From Pseudomonas kielensis (lineage in GTDB: Bacteria; Pseudomonadota; Gammaproteobacteria; Pseudomonadales; Pseudomonadaceae), in contig NZ_JACMYG010000006.1 of NCBI RefSeq assembly GCF_014236655.1, forward strand, positions 1 to 64,000: DNA of 64,000 nt, written 5' to 3'. Within the stretch, counting starts at the first letter, position 1, and the number at the start of each line of letters is the position of its first letter. Below the pieces are notes generated by a model, which was given only the letters and a program-made list of their open reading frames with translations, did no database searches and was not told the DNA's origin. Position numbers and translations under genes: made by a program. Shown here piece by piece: positions 17,497 through 26,396 of the stretch.

Positions 17497-17630
17497 CCTG
17501 TAGCAGCTGCCGAGCCCGCGAAGCCGTCGCAGAAGTCGACTAAGGTGTAGCTACAAACAAAGCGAGGTTTGAGGGCTCGCGAGGACGTTGTCCTCGGACG
17601 CCGCCTCGCGGGCTCGGCAGCTGCTACAGG
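17497..17630. repeat. Long inverted repeat element with 25-bp perfect arms
   Basis: The arm at 17497-17521 is the exact reverse complement of 17606-17630; both contain TAGCAGCTGCCGAGCCCGCG. An 84-bp interior separates them. The architecture resembles the REP doublets (REPINs) of Pseudomonas. It sits 2 bp after the DUF2789 stop and may also end transcription there. Confidence 0.75.
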
Positions 17631-17738
17631 CGAACGCAAAGGTGAGGGTGAGGGGGGGCGCCGGACGAGTGAATTCGCTGCCGATCAGCAAATTGTTTCA
17701 AAACTTGACTGGATTTCCCTTCCGGTGCGATATTGATA

Positions 17739-17752
17739 GTTAGCAAACTAAC
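17739..17752. promoter_or_regulatory. Palindromic operator upstream of the MarR-pump operon
   Basis: GTTAGCAAACTAAC is a perfect 5-bp inverted repeat with a 4-bp spacer, 17 bp before the MarR gene start. Its size and position are usual for MarR autoregulation. A plausible promoter (TTGACT at 17705) lies just upstream. Confidence 0.55.
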
Positions 17753-17769
17753 AGTGTGCGAATGCTCCC

Positions 17770-18225
17770 GTGCCCCAGACCCTCGACGCCCTTCAAATGA
17801 ACATCAGCAGTGCCATGGTGGTGGCCGCGCGGCATTGGCGAAAAATCTGCCAGACCACGCTGGTCAACTTTGGTATCTCCGAAGCCTGTGCAGTCCCGTT
17901 GCTGATGATCGGGCGCCTGGGTGAGGGCGTGCGCCAGGTGACCGTGGCCCAGGCCGCGGGGATGGAGAGTCCTTCGCTGGTGCGCCTGCTCGATCAGTTG
18001 TGCCATGCCGGGTATGTCTGCCGGACCGAAGATGCCTACGACCGGCGCGCCAAATGCCTGAGCCTGACCGATGCCGGTCGCGAGCTGGTGCAGGCAGTGG
18101 AGGTGGAGTTGGTGCGCCTGCGCCGCGAGGTGCTCGAAGGGATCGATGCGGCGGACCTGGAAGCGGCGCTGCGGGTGATTCGCGCGTTCGAGACCGCCGA
18201 GCAGGCCGCGGTGAGCCCATCTTGA
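17770..18225 (+). CDS. MarR-family transcriptional regulator
   Basis: The protein has 151 residues with a winged helix-turn-helix at about residues 55-115: VTVAQAAGMESPSLVRLLDQL, then the wing with EDAYDRRAKCLSLTDAG. It is the first gene of an operon with an AaeB-type efflux system; its stop overlaps the next start. It most likely represses the operon through the palindrome upstream and releases DNA when an aromatic acid binds. It starts with GTG 17770. Confidence 0.88.
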   Translation: MPQTLDALQMNISSAMVVAARHWRKICQTTLVNFGISEACAVPLLMIGRLGEGVRQVTVAQAAGMESPSLVRLLDQLCHAGYVCRTEDAYDRRAKCLSLTDAGRELVQAVEVELVRLRREVLEGIDAADLEAALRVIRAFETAEQAAVSPS

Positions 18226-20303
18226 GCGGATTTTTTTCTGGCATGCCGCCAGCTCGCGACTGGTTCTACGGGGTACGGACGTTCTCGGCGTCGATGATTG
18301 CGCTGTACATCGCCATGCTCATGCAGATGCCTCGGCCGTACTGGGCGATGGCCACGGTCTACATCGTTTCCAGCCCGTTTGTCGGGCCTACCAGCTCCAA
18401 GGCCCTGTACCGTGCCATCGGTACCTTTACCGGCGCGGCGGCGGCCTTGCTGTTCGTGCCGATGTTTGTGCAGAGCCCCTATGTGCTGGTGGTGGTCATT
18501 GCGTTGTGGACCGGCACCCTGTTGTTCCTCTCCATGCACCTGCGTACCGCCAACAGCTACGCGCTGATGCTCGCCGGTTACACCTTGCCGCTGATCGCCC
18601 TGCCGGTGGTGGATAACCCGCTGGCGGTGTGGGATGTGGCAGAGGCGCGTACCGAGGAAATCTTTCTCGGCATTGTCTGCGCGGCGGTGGTGGGCAGTCT
18701 GTTCTGGCCCCGGCGCCTGGCCCCGGTGTTCGATGACGCGGTGAGCAAGTGGTTCGGTAGCGCCGTGACCTACAGCCAGCGCTTCCTCAGCCGTGAGGTC
18801 GAGCCTGGGGAAATCAGCGCGCTGCAGGCTTCGATGGTGGCCACCTTCAATTCCCTGGAGCTGATGATCGGCCAACTGCCCCATGAAGGGTCCCGGCCGC
18901 AAACCGTGCGCAACATCAAGGAACTGCGCGGGCGAATGATCCACCTGCTGCCGGTGATCGATGCCCTGGACGATGCGCTGTACGCCTTGCAGCGACGTAC
19001 CCCGGAGTGGGTCGAGCGGTTTACGCCGATCCTCACCGCATCCCTGCAATGGCTCCAATACAGCGATGCCTCGGTCGAGCGCTGGGAGGCCTTGCGCGCG
19101 CAACTGCAGGCCATGCAACCCAACGCCGAAGCCCTGGATGATCGCAAGCAACTGCTGTTTTCCAATGCGCTGTACCGCCTGGGCGAGTGGATCGACCTGT
19201 GGCAGGACCTGCGCAGCCTGCAATACGCGATTCACACCGACAACCAGGACAACTGGCGGGCGGTTTACCGGCACTGGCGTCTCGGTCGCCTGACGCCCTT
19301 CCTCGACCGGGGGCTGATGCTGTACTCGGCGACCTCCACCGTGCTGGCGATCATCGTGGCCTCGGTGCTGTGGATTGCGCTGGGCTGGCCCGACGGCGGC
19401 AGCGCGGTGATCCTCGCGGCGGTGGCGTGCAGCTTCTTTGCGGCGATGGACGACCCGGCGCCACAGATCTACCGGTTCTTTTTCTGGACCGCATTGTCAG
19501 TGGTGTTCGCCAGCCTCTACCTGTTCCTGATCCTGCCCAACCTGCATGACTTCCCGATGCTGGTGCTGGCGTTCGCCGTGCCCTACATCGTCGTCGGTAC
19601 CCTGACGGTGCAGCCGGCGTTTTACCTGGGCATGCTGCTGACCATCGTCAACACCTCGTCGTTCATCAGCCTGCAAGGCGCCTACGACGCGGACTTCCTG
19701 AGCTTCGTCAACTCCAACCTGGCCGGCCCCATCGGCTTGTTGTTTGCCTTTGTCTGGACCCTGGTGGCGCGGCCATTCGGTTCGGAGCTGGCGGCCAAGC
19801 GCCTGACCCGCTTCAGTTGGCACGACATCGTCGGCATGACGGAGCCGGCCAACCTGGCCGAAAGCCGCAAGCTGGGGGTGCAAATGCTCGACCGCCTGAT
19901 GCAGCACCTGCCACGCCTGGCCATCACCGGCCAGGACACCGGCATCGCCCTGCGCGAAGTGCGGGTGGGGCTCAATCTGCTGGACATCCTGGCCTACGCG
20001 CCACGGGTGCTGGGAGTGCCCAATGTGCTGTTGCGTCAGGTGGTGGCTGAAGTCGGCGAGTACTTCAAGGCGTGCCTGAAGGCCGGCGAACGCTTGCCGG
20101 CGCCCGCCTCGTTGCAGATGACCATGGACCGCGCCCGGCGCGCGCTCAATGGCCAGGGCCTGCAAGGCGACGATGACACCCGCCTGAACCTGTTGCATGC
20201 CCTCAGTGGCTTGCGCCTGGCGCTGCTGCCGGGCGTGGAATTCCTCGGCGCGGGCGAGCAGGAAGAACCGCTACCCCATGGCATTGATGGAGCGCCTCTA
20301 TGA
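18222..20303 (+). CDS. FUSC-family efflux transporter, AaeB-like
   Basis: This membrane protein of about 693 residues has two blocks of hydrophobic segments (roughly residues 15-165 and 365-520), each followed by a soluble region, as in AaeB/FUSC transporters for aromatic carboxylic acids. The first block starts with RTFSASMIALYIAMLMQMPR. I place the start at TTG 18222, overlapping the MarR stop; ATG 18243 is the main alternative. A longer in-frame extension upstream from 18000 lies entirely inside the MarR gene and is rejected. The next gene overlaps by 4 bp. Confidence 0.87.
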   Translation: MSGFFSGMPPARDWFYGVRTFSASMIALYIAMLMQMPRPYWAMATVYIVSSPFVGPTSSKALYRAIGTFTGAAAALLFVPMFVQSPYVLVVVIALWTGTLLFLSMHLRTANSYALMLAGYTLPLIALPVVDNPLAVWDVAEARTEEIFLGIVCAAVVGSLFWPRRLAPVFDDAVSKWFGSAVTYSQRFLSREVEPGEISALQASMVATFNSLELMIGQLPHEGSRPQTVRNIKELRGRMIHLLPVIDALDDALYALQRRTPEWVERFTPILTASLQWLQYSDASVERWEALRAQLQAMQPNAEALDDRKQLLFSNALYRLGEWIDLWQDLRSLQYAIHTDNQDNWRAVYRHWRLGRLTPFLDRGLMLYSATSTVLAIIVASVLWIALGWPDGGSAVILAAVACSFFAAMDDPAPQIYRFFFWTALSVVFASLYLFLILPNLHDFPMLVLAFAVPYIVVGTLTVQPAFYLGMLLTIVNTSSFISLQGAYDADFLSFVNSNLAGPIGLLFAFVWTLVARPFGSELAAKRLTRFSWHDIVGMTEPANLAESRKLGVQMLDRLMQHLPRLAITGQDTGIALREVRVGLNLLDILAYAPRVLGVPNVLLRQVVAEVGEYFKACLKAGERLPAPASLQMTMDRARRALNGQGLQGDDDTRLNLLHALSGLRLALLPGVEFLGAGEQEEPLPHGIDGAPL

Positions 20304-20509
20304 TCGGTGACCTGGACGTCAGCGGGGTATTCCTGCCCACCCTGCTGGTGCTGATGGGCATTACCTATGTGTTGTACCTGCTGGTGCACGGGGTGCTGAC
20401 GCGCCTGCACTTTTATCGCCTGGTCTGGCACCGGGCGTTGTTCAACGTGGGTCTGTACGCCTTGCTGCTCGGCGCCGTGGATTCACTCAGTCGATACCTG
20501 ATGACATGA
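20300..20509 (+). CDS. DUF1656 (AaeX-like) small membrane protein
   Basis: The protein has 69 residues and two membrane segments (about 12-32 and 45-66) and fits DUF1656, the small AaeX-type subunit found between FUSC transporters and their adaptors. It overlaps its neighbours by 4 bp on both sides. Its exact role in the pump is not known. Confidence 0.9.
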   Translation: MIGDLDVSGVFLPTLLVLMGITYVLYLLVHGVLTRLHFYRLVWHRALFNVGLYALLLGAVDSLSRYLMT

Positions 20510-21396
20510 AAAAACCTTTTTTGACCCTCGGCCGTGTGGTGTTGACGCTGCTGATCGTGACGCTGGCCGCGTTCGTGGTGTGGCGCATGGTGGCGTACTA
20601 CATGTTTGCCCCATGGACCCGTGACGGCCACATTCGCGCCGACATCGTGCAGATCGCCCCGGACGTTTCCGGGCTGATCCAGCAGGTCGACGTGCGCGAC
20701 AACCAGCCGGTCAAGCGCGGCCAGGTGTTGTTCGCCATTGATCCGGACCGCTTCAAGCTGGCGCTGCGCCAGGCCAAGGCGGCTGTTGCCGACCGTCAGG
20801 AAACCCTGGCCCAGGCCCAGCGCGAAGCCAAGCGCAACCGCGGCCTGGGCAACCTGGTGCCGGCTGAGCAACTGGAAGAAAGCCAGTCGCGCGTGGCCCG
20901 TGCCGAGGTGGCGCTGATGGAGGCCCAGGTCGCGGTGGACAGTGCCCAGCTCAACCTCGACCGCTCGGTGATCCGCAGCCCCGTCGACGGTTACGTCAAC
21001 GACCGCGCGCCACGGGTGCAGGAGTTCGTCACGGCCGGGCGCCCGGTGTTGTCGGTGGTCGACGGCAACTCGTTCCACATCGACGGTTATTTTGAAGAGA
21101 CCAAGTTGGGTGGCATTCATGTTGGCCAGCGCGTCGACATCCGGGTGATCGGTGACAACGCGCGCCTGCGTGGGCACGTCGAAAGCATCGTCGCCGGGAT
21201 CGAGGACCGCGACCGCAGCAGCGGCGCCAACCTGCTGCCCAACGTCAACCCGGCGTTCAGCTGGGTGCGGCTGGCCCAGCGGATTCCCGTGCGCATTGCC
21301 TTTGACGAGGTGCCAGAGGACTTCCGCATGATCGCCGGGCGTACCGCCACCGTGTCGATCATCGCCGACCAGCCCGCCCAGGAGCCGGCCCAATGA
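20506..21396 (+). CDS. HlyD/AaeA-family periplasmic adaptor
   Basis: The protein has 296 residues: an N-terminal membrane anchor (residues 9-30), a lipoyl half RADIVQIAPDVSGLIQQVDV, a short coiled coil (about 85-150), a second lipoyl half SVIRSPVDGYVNDRAPRVQ, then the beta-barrel with GYFEETKLGGIHVGQRVDI. This layout and length match AaeA. It links the FUSC transporter to the outer-membrane factor encoded next. Confidence 0.92.
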   Translation: MKKPFLTLGRVVLTLLIVTLAAFVVWRMVAYYMFAPWTRDGHIRADIVQIAPDVSGLIQQVDVRDNQPVKRGQVLFAIDPDRFKLALRQAKAAVADRQETLAQAQREAKRNRGLGNLVPAEQLEESQSRVARAEVALMEAQVAVDSAQLNLDRSVIRSPVDGYVNDRAPRVQEFVTAGRPVLSVVDGNSFHIDGYFEETKLGGIHVGQRVDIRVIGDNARLRGHVESIVAGIEDRDRSSGANLLPNVNPAFSWVRLAQRIPVRIAFDEVPEDFRMIAGRTATVSIIADQPAQEPAQ

Positions 21397-22841
21397 AGGC
21401 GGCTGGCGGATTGGTCACGGTGGGCCTGGGCCTGCTGCTGTCGGCCTGCCAGGTGGTTGGCCCGGATTACCAGGTGCCCAAGGACGCGGCGGTGCAGCGT
21501 GCGGACTTGCAGGGCGAGCTGCCGATCGATGCTCACAACGTGGTGTCGGCGCCCGTACCGGCGGATTGGTGGCGCCTGTACCGGGACCCGCGCCTGGATC
21601 AGTTGGTGCAACAGGCCATGGCCTCCAACACCGACTTGCGGGTGGCGGCGGCCAACCTGTCCCGTGCCCGTACGCAAGTCGAGCAGGCCGAATCGGCCGG
21701 TGGCTGGAGTGGCGGGGTCAAGCTTGGCGCCCAACGCTTGCAGGAATCCGGGGAAGCTTTCCTGTTGCCGGAAAAAGTCCCGGTGGCCAACGTCGGTGAC
21801 GTGGCCTTGACCACGTCCTATCAGTTCGATCTGTTCGGCACCTTGCAGCGCGGTATCGAAGCGGCCAAGGCCAATGCCGATGCTACCCAGGCGGCGGCCG
21901 ATACGGCGCGCATCACCGTGGTCGCCGCTGTGGTGCGTGCCTACACCCAGGTGTGCGCGGCCAACGAAGAGCGCGAGATCGCCGAGCATTCCCTCGAGCT
22001 GCAAAGCCAGAGCACCCAGTTGATCCAGCGCCTGCGCGATGCCGGGCGCGGCGACGAAACCCAGGTCACCCGCTCGTTGACCCAGTTCAAGTCCTTGCGC
22101 GCGGAAATGCCGCGCTATGAAGCGGCGCGCCAGGCCGGATTGTTCCGCCTGTCGATGCTGCTGGCCAAGCCGGTGGACCAGTTGCCGGCCGGCACTGCCA
22201 GTTGCCATGAACTGCCCAGGATCGCCCAACTGCTGCCGGTGGGCGACGGTGCCACCCTGCTCAAGCGGCGGCCGGACGTGCGCCAGGCCGAGCGCCGGCT
22301 GGCGGCGGCGACCGCGGAGATTGGCGTGGCCACCGGTCAGTTGTACCCGGACATCAGCATCGGGGCGACCGTCGGCACCGTCGGCATCCTCGATCACCTG
22401 GGCGAGTCCCAGACCAATCGCTGGGGCTTCGGCCCGTTGCTGACCTGGAGCGTGCCGACCAACGGTGCCCGGGCACGGGTGCATGAGGCCGAAGCGGTGA
22501 GCCAGGGGGCACTGGCGCACTTCGACGGCGTGGTGCTCAACGCCATTCGCGAAACCCAGACCGGCCTCACGCAGTACGCTGCGCTGTTGCAGCGCCGCGA
22601 TGCCCTGGCCGACGCCGAGCAGTCGGCGCAAGTGGCGGCCGACCAGACACACCGCTTCTTCCAGGCCGGTCGGGCATCGTTCCTCGCCGACCTGCAAGCC
22701 ACCCGCACCTACACCGACGTACGGGCGCAAGTGGCCCTGGCCAACACCCAGGTTGCCATGAGCCAGATCGATCTGTTCCTGGCCCTGGGCGGCGGCTGGG
22801 AAAGCGGACGAACGCAAGCGGCAAAACCGACGAAACCCTGA
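21393..22841 (+). CDS. Outer-membrane efflux lipoprotein, NodT family
   Basis: This 482-residue outer-membrane factor has lipobox LLLSAC (lipidated Cys at residue 19). It has the family features WWRLYRDPRLDQLV, SYQFDLFGTLQRG in the first half and RRPDVRQAERRLAAATAEIG in the second. It is the last gene of the MarR-FUSC-DUF1656-adaptor operon and overlaps the adaptor gene by 4 bp. Confidence 0.92.
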   Translation: MKAAGGLVTVGLGLLLSACQVVGPDYQVPKDAAVQRADLQGELPIDAHNVVSAPVPADWWRLYRDPRLDQLVQQAMASNTDLRVAAANLSRARTQVEQAESAGGWSGGVKLGAQRLQESGEAFLLPEKVPVANVGDVALTTSYQFDLFGTLQRGIEAAKANADATQAAADTARITVVAAVVRAYTQVCAANEEREIAEHSLELQSQSTQLIQRLRDAGRGDETQVTRSLTQFKSLRAEMPRYEAARQAGLFRLSMLLAKPVDQLPAGTASCHELPRIAQLLPVGDGATLLKRRPDVRQAERRLAAATAEIGVATGQLYPDISIGATVGTVGILDHLGESQTNRWGFGPLLTWSVPTNGARARVHEAEAVSQGALAHFDGVVLNAIRETQTGLTQYAALLQRRDALADAEQSAQVAADQTHRFFQAGRASFLADLQATRTYTDVRAQVALANTQVAMSQIDLFLALGGGWESGRTQAAKPTKP

Positions 22842-22924
22842 GGCCGTTGCTATGCTTTGACATGTCGGATCCACGCGGGCGGGTCCGGTGATCAAGGCTC
22901 GCACAGGTCATGGGGATTCCAATA

Positions 22925-23560
22925 ATGAAAAACCCTTATGCTCCCGGCTTCTGGTGCGCGATCGTCGCACTGGTACTGCTGTCTGCAACCTACTTTTATG
23001 GCGTCATGCTGACTCACCAGCTCGACAAGGCGCTGCTCTTTCTCGACAGTGCCAGCGCGATGATCGGCGTGCTGTCGATCGCGGTGGTCGCCTGGGCCTC
23101 GCTGCAAGGCCAGCGGATCAAGAAAAAACAACTCGAACAAGGTAAGACCCTGGTGCAGATCTGGGACACCAAGGTGGCGCTGCGCCGGGTCGAAACGGTG
23201 TTCGACCGGTATTTCTGGGGCAGCTACTGGCAGCCGGGCCGCACGTTCCAGGAAGTCATGGGCGAGCTGACCGGCACCCCGCTGGAAAAAAGCCTCGAAG
23301 CGCTCAAGGTGCAATGCCGGGCCCTCGACCAGCAGGTGACCGGAGAAGGCTGGCATTGGCTGAACAACGCCCGGGAACTGGCTGACGTTGCCACTGCCAT
23401 GGCCCGTGAGCGTTACCAGCTGGACGTCTGCGACCCACGTTTCGATTCACCCGACGGCACGGTGATCAATCGCGACTTCGAGGTGCTGGTGTACACCTGG
23501 ACCGCGCGCCTGAAAAGTTTCGATCATCAGCTCGACGAGATGGAAATGGAATACTCCTGA
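22925..23560 (+). CDS. Uncharacterised membrane-anchored protein
   Basis: The protein has 211 residues. Two N-terminal hydrophobic segments (about 9-28 and 42-60) are followed by a charged, helical cytoplasmic domain (KKKQLEQGKTLVQIWDTK, later RARLKSFDHQLDEMEME-like). I do not recognise a family. ATG 22925 is chosen because GGGGA lies 8 bp upstream; ATG 22910 is in frame. It is 84 bp after the efflux operon and could be read with it or alone. Confidence 0.7.
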   Translation: MKNPYAPGFWCAIVALVLLSATYFYGVMLTHQLDKALLFLDSASAMIGVLSIAVVAWASLQGQRIKKKQLEQGKTLVQIWDTKVALRRVETVFDRYFWGSYWQPGRTFQEVMGELTGTPLEKSLEALKVQCRALDQQVTGEGWHWLNNARELADVATAMARERYQLDVCDPRFDSPDGTVINRDFEVLVYTWTARLKSFDHQLDEMEMEYS

Positions 23561-23757
23561 GGTGCAAACCGCTCCTCAACGGGGCGGGCGTGGCCGCGCC
23601 TTGTCGTGGTCACTGGACACTCTTTAACCCTTATTCATTGGGTTGCCATCGACCGCTAATGCTAATCTGCTGCGCAATTTGAACGAAGTCGCGCCACGGC
23701 CTGTCATGGGTTCAGGGAAGACGACCCTTTCAACCACGGACAATGATCAGGTAATTC

Positions 23758-25269
23758 ATGAATAAATCAGCAGGTGTGCTTCTTGGAATCGTAGTGGCCA
23801 TGGGTGCAATCAGTGCCGGTGGCGCGTGGTACACCGGCACCAAGCTGGAAGGGGTATTGCAGACGTCCATCGCCGACGCCAACCAGCAGTTGCAAGCCGC
23901 CATGGTTGGCTCCAACGGCACCGCGACCCTGGAACTGGTGTCGCTGGATCGCCAGCTGTTCAGCAGCACCGCCCATTACCGCCTCAAGGGCCAGGGCGAG
24001 ATGTTTGGCGAACACGCCGATGGCGTAGAACTGCTGTTCACCGACCGTATCGAACACGGCCCGCTGCCATTCTCCCGACTGGTATCGCTGAAATGGCTGC
24101 CGGTCATGGCCACCAGTCATTACTCCCTGGAAAAAACCCCGCTGACCGCCAAATGGTTCGCCGCCACCAAGGACGTGTCGCCGCTCAAGGGTGTGATCAA
24201 CCTTGGCTATGACCGCGCCGCCAGCGGCACCCTTGAGTTGGCGCCCGTCGACACGGTGCTCGACGACCAGTCGACGCTGAAGTTTTCCGGTCTCAACCTT
24301 GAGGTCTCGGCCAGCGCCGAGGCCCAGAAGGTCAAGGCCAACGGCTACATGGACAGCCTGACGCTGACCAGCGTCGCCGAGGACCAGTCGCCGGTCAAAG
24401 TCGAGATCAACGGCCTGACCCTGGCCAGCAACCTGACCAAAAGCAGCTACGGCTATTACCTGGGCGATAACACCGTCGAGGTCAGCAGCAGCAAAACCAC
24501 CTTTGGTGACAAACAGGCGGTGCTGCACCTGAAGAAACTGGAAATGAAGACCGCCACCAGCGAATCCGGGAGCAACGCGGCGGGCCGTGCCGACTACAAG
24601 ATTGCCGAGATCACCCTCAACGACAAGGCGCTCGGCTCGGCCAAAATGGCCTGGAGCATGAAGAACCTCGACATCCCGTCGACGCTGTCGCTGGTGCAGA
24701 TCTATCAAACCAAACTGCAGCCGTACGAAGAGGCTGCCGCCGCCGCTGCCGAGGCCGGGCAACCCGTGCCGGAGCTGAAACTGAGCGAAGCCGAGGAAAC
24801 CCAGGTCAAGGCCGACCTGGAAAAACTGCTGGCCGCCCAGCCACAAATCGCCCTGGAAAATCTCTCGTTCACCACCGCCAACGGTGAAAGCAAGGTCAGC
24901 CTGGTGCTCGACCTGACCAAGCCGAAGTCGATGGACCAGCCGAGCGACCAAGTGGTGCGCGAGCTGATTGCCCTGCTGGACTTCAACCTGCAGGTCTCCA
25001 AGCCGATGATCACGGACCTGGTCAGTGTGCAGGCCCTGGTCGACGGCCAGACAGACGCCAAGGCCATTGCCGAAGAAGCCCTGGCCACCAGCGATATGTT
25101 CAGCAGCATGGCGGTTGGCACCCAACTGGCGACGCTGGAAGGCGACAACATCGTGTCCAAGCTGCACTACGCCAATAACCAGGTGGAGTTCAACGGCCAG
25201 AAAATGACCGTCGAACAGTTTGTCGCCTTCGTCATGAGCAAGCTGGGCGCCACGGGCGAACTTCAGTAA
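23758..25269 (+). CDS. YdgA-like DUF945 protein
   Basis: The protein has 503 residues with an N-terminal membrane anchor (residues 5-25) and a large periplasmic part. It matches the YdgA/DUF945 family: WYTGTKLEGVLQTSIADANQ near the start, LDRQLFSSTAHYRL, then beta-rich repeats and an AAAAAEAG linker near residue 325. Family members are abundant envelope proteins of unclear function, structurally similar to AsmA-type proteins. It stands alone and is followed by a terminator. Confidence 0.85.
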   Translation: MNKSAGVLLGIVVAMGAISAGGAWYTGTKLEGVLQTSIADANQQLQAAMVGSNGTATLELVSLDRQLFSSTAHYRLKGQGEMFGEHADGVELLFTDRIEHGPLPFSRLVSLKWLPVMATSHYSLEKTPLTAKWFAATKDVSPLKGVINLGYDRAASGTLELAPVDTVLDDQSTLKFSGLNLEVSASAEAQKVKANGYMDSLTLTSVAEDQSPVKVEINGLTLASNLTKSSYGYYLGDNTVEVSSSKTTFGDKQAVLHLKKLEMKTATSESGSNAAGRADYKIAEITLNDKALGSAKMAWSMKNLDIPSTLSLVQIYQTKLQPYEEAAAAAAEAGQPVPELKLSEAEETQVKADLEKLLAAQPQIALENLSFTTANGESKVSLVLDLTKPKSMDQPSDQVVRELIALLDFNLQVSKPMITDLVSVQALVDGQTDAKAIAEEALATSDMFSSMAVGTQLATLEGDNIVSKLHYANNQVEFNGQKMTVEQFVAFVMSKLGATGELQ

Positions 25270-25294
25270 ATCAGCGTCACCGCCAACGCAAAAC

Positions 25295-25323
25295 ACCCGG
25301 CCTGCACTGACCCAGGGCCGGGT
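25295..25323 (+). terminator. Hairpin after the YdgA-like gene
   Basis: ACCCGGCC (25295-25302) pairs perfectly with GGCCGGGT (25316-25323) across a 13-base loop, 25 bp after the stop. No clear T-run follows. Confidence 0.55.
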
Positions 25324-25421
25324 TGCCTGCCGCTGCTACGGCACTGGGGCGCACAGGGATTGGCGTCGACCAGTGAAAGCGCGCACTATCGAGGCAAATC
25401 CTGGCGAGTTGGAGGCCAGCT

Positions 25422-25598
25422 GTGACACAACGTATCGACCGCATTGCCCAATTGCTCAATTGCCCGGTCAAGGGCGAAGAAATGCGCCGGGCAATTACTG
25501 AAGCCCGCAAGGACTCTCTGCTGGATGACGATGAAGAGGATGACGACGAGTCATCCTGCGAGTCGGACGCTGGCGATGATCCCGATCCCCAGGCTTGA
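25422..25598 (+). CDS. Small acidic protein (58 residues), uncharacterised
   Basis: This short gene starts with GTG 25422, preceded by a near-ideal GGAGG. The product begins MTQRIDRIAQLLNCPVKGEE, has a basic-amphipathic middle (MRRAITEARKD) and ends in a very acidic tail with runs of Asp/Glu and two Cys residues. The good ribosome site and codon use support a real gene. No family recognised. Confidence 0.65.
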   Translation: MTQRIDRIAQLLNCPVKGEEMRRAITEARKDSLLDDDEEDDDESSCESDAGDDPDPQA

Positions 25599-25601
25599 GC
25601 C

Positions 25602-26201
25602 CTACCACCAGCCGCGATTGTTCTCCAGTTCGGACCGACATTGCTTGAGTTGCCAGCCGTAGTTTTTCGCCTGCTGCTCGACCTTGCGCGCCACCTGCAT
25701 CAGCCAGGGTTTTTGCAGGTAGCTCTGGCGGCTGAACCCGCCGCGCCCCTCATGGTAGGCCAGGTACTGGCTGTAGGTGTCCCACTTGGAAATCCCCAGC
25801 TGGCGCTGAGTGCCGGCGGCGTACCAGCCAACAAACATCACCGCGTCGTCAAAATTGTCCCGCGAGCCGCCATTGCCGGTGGCGCTCTTGTACTCGCCCC
25901 ACACCGGATCCTGCGCCTGGGCATAGCCATAGGCCGAGCTGACCCGACCCCAGGGAATCACCCACAGGAAATAGTCGCGAGGGGGCAGGGCGTCCTCCAC
26001 GAAGCTGCTTTCCTGCTTGATGATCGCCATCGCCACATGAGGCGGCAGGCCCCAGGCTTGCTCCATCTTCAGCGTGTCTTCATACCAGTCGGGGTACTGG
26101 CGGTAGATGCTGCAAATGTTGCCCTGGTCCCGCGGCGGCGTGGTCGAACAGCCGGCCAGCAAGGTCAGGGCCATGAGTACTGCGAAAAACCGTCCGTGCA
26201 A
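25602..26201 (-). CDS. Lytic transglycosylase-like lipoprotein (SLT domain)
   Basis: The protein has 199 residues. The lipobox LLAGC gives a lipidated Cys at residue 18. Residues 45-170 form an SLT/lysozyme-like domain with the likely catalytic Glu at 64 (AIIKQESSFVED) and a later AYGYAQAQDPVW segment. It should cleave peptidoglycan from the outer membrane. The start is awkward: only TTG 26201 gives a full signal peptide, because an in-frame stop lies two codons further up; ATG 26174 would leave too short a signal. Confidence 0.82.
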   Translation of the reverse strand: MHGRFFAVLMALTLLAGCSTTPPRDQGNICSIYRQYPDWYEDTLKMEQAWGLPPHVAMAIIKQESSFVEDALPPRDYFLWVIPWGRVSSAYGYAQAQDPVWGEYKSATGNGGSRDNFDDAVMFVGWYAAGTQRQLGISKWDTYSQYLAYHEGRGGFSRQSYLQKPWLMQVARKVEQQAKNYGWQLKQCRSELENNRGWW

Positions 26202-26396
26202 AAATCACTCAATTGGCGCTTAGCCAATCCTTCTTGGTTGAAAGGTGTCTGATTCACCATCATGTTCTGGTTCAGGCGCGATGATTGCCTGGCCCCTTGG
26301 CAAGTCTGGCGATGGCCAATCATAACCGCCTGATAGACGCTATGATGACTCCCCCTGCATACAAGTGCATTTACAGTCCCAGTCAATGAGACCTCA

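Noticed and set aside
18000..18221. N-terminal extension of the FUSC protein
   Set aside because: It is Arg/Gly/Ala-rich and lies entirely in the MarR gene in another frame; homologous FUSC proteins begin near 18222-18243.
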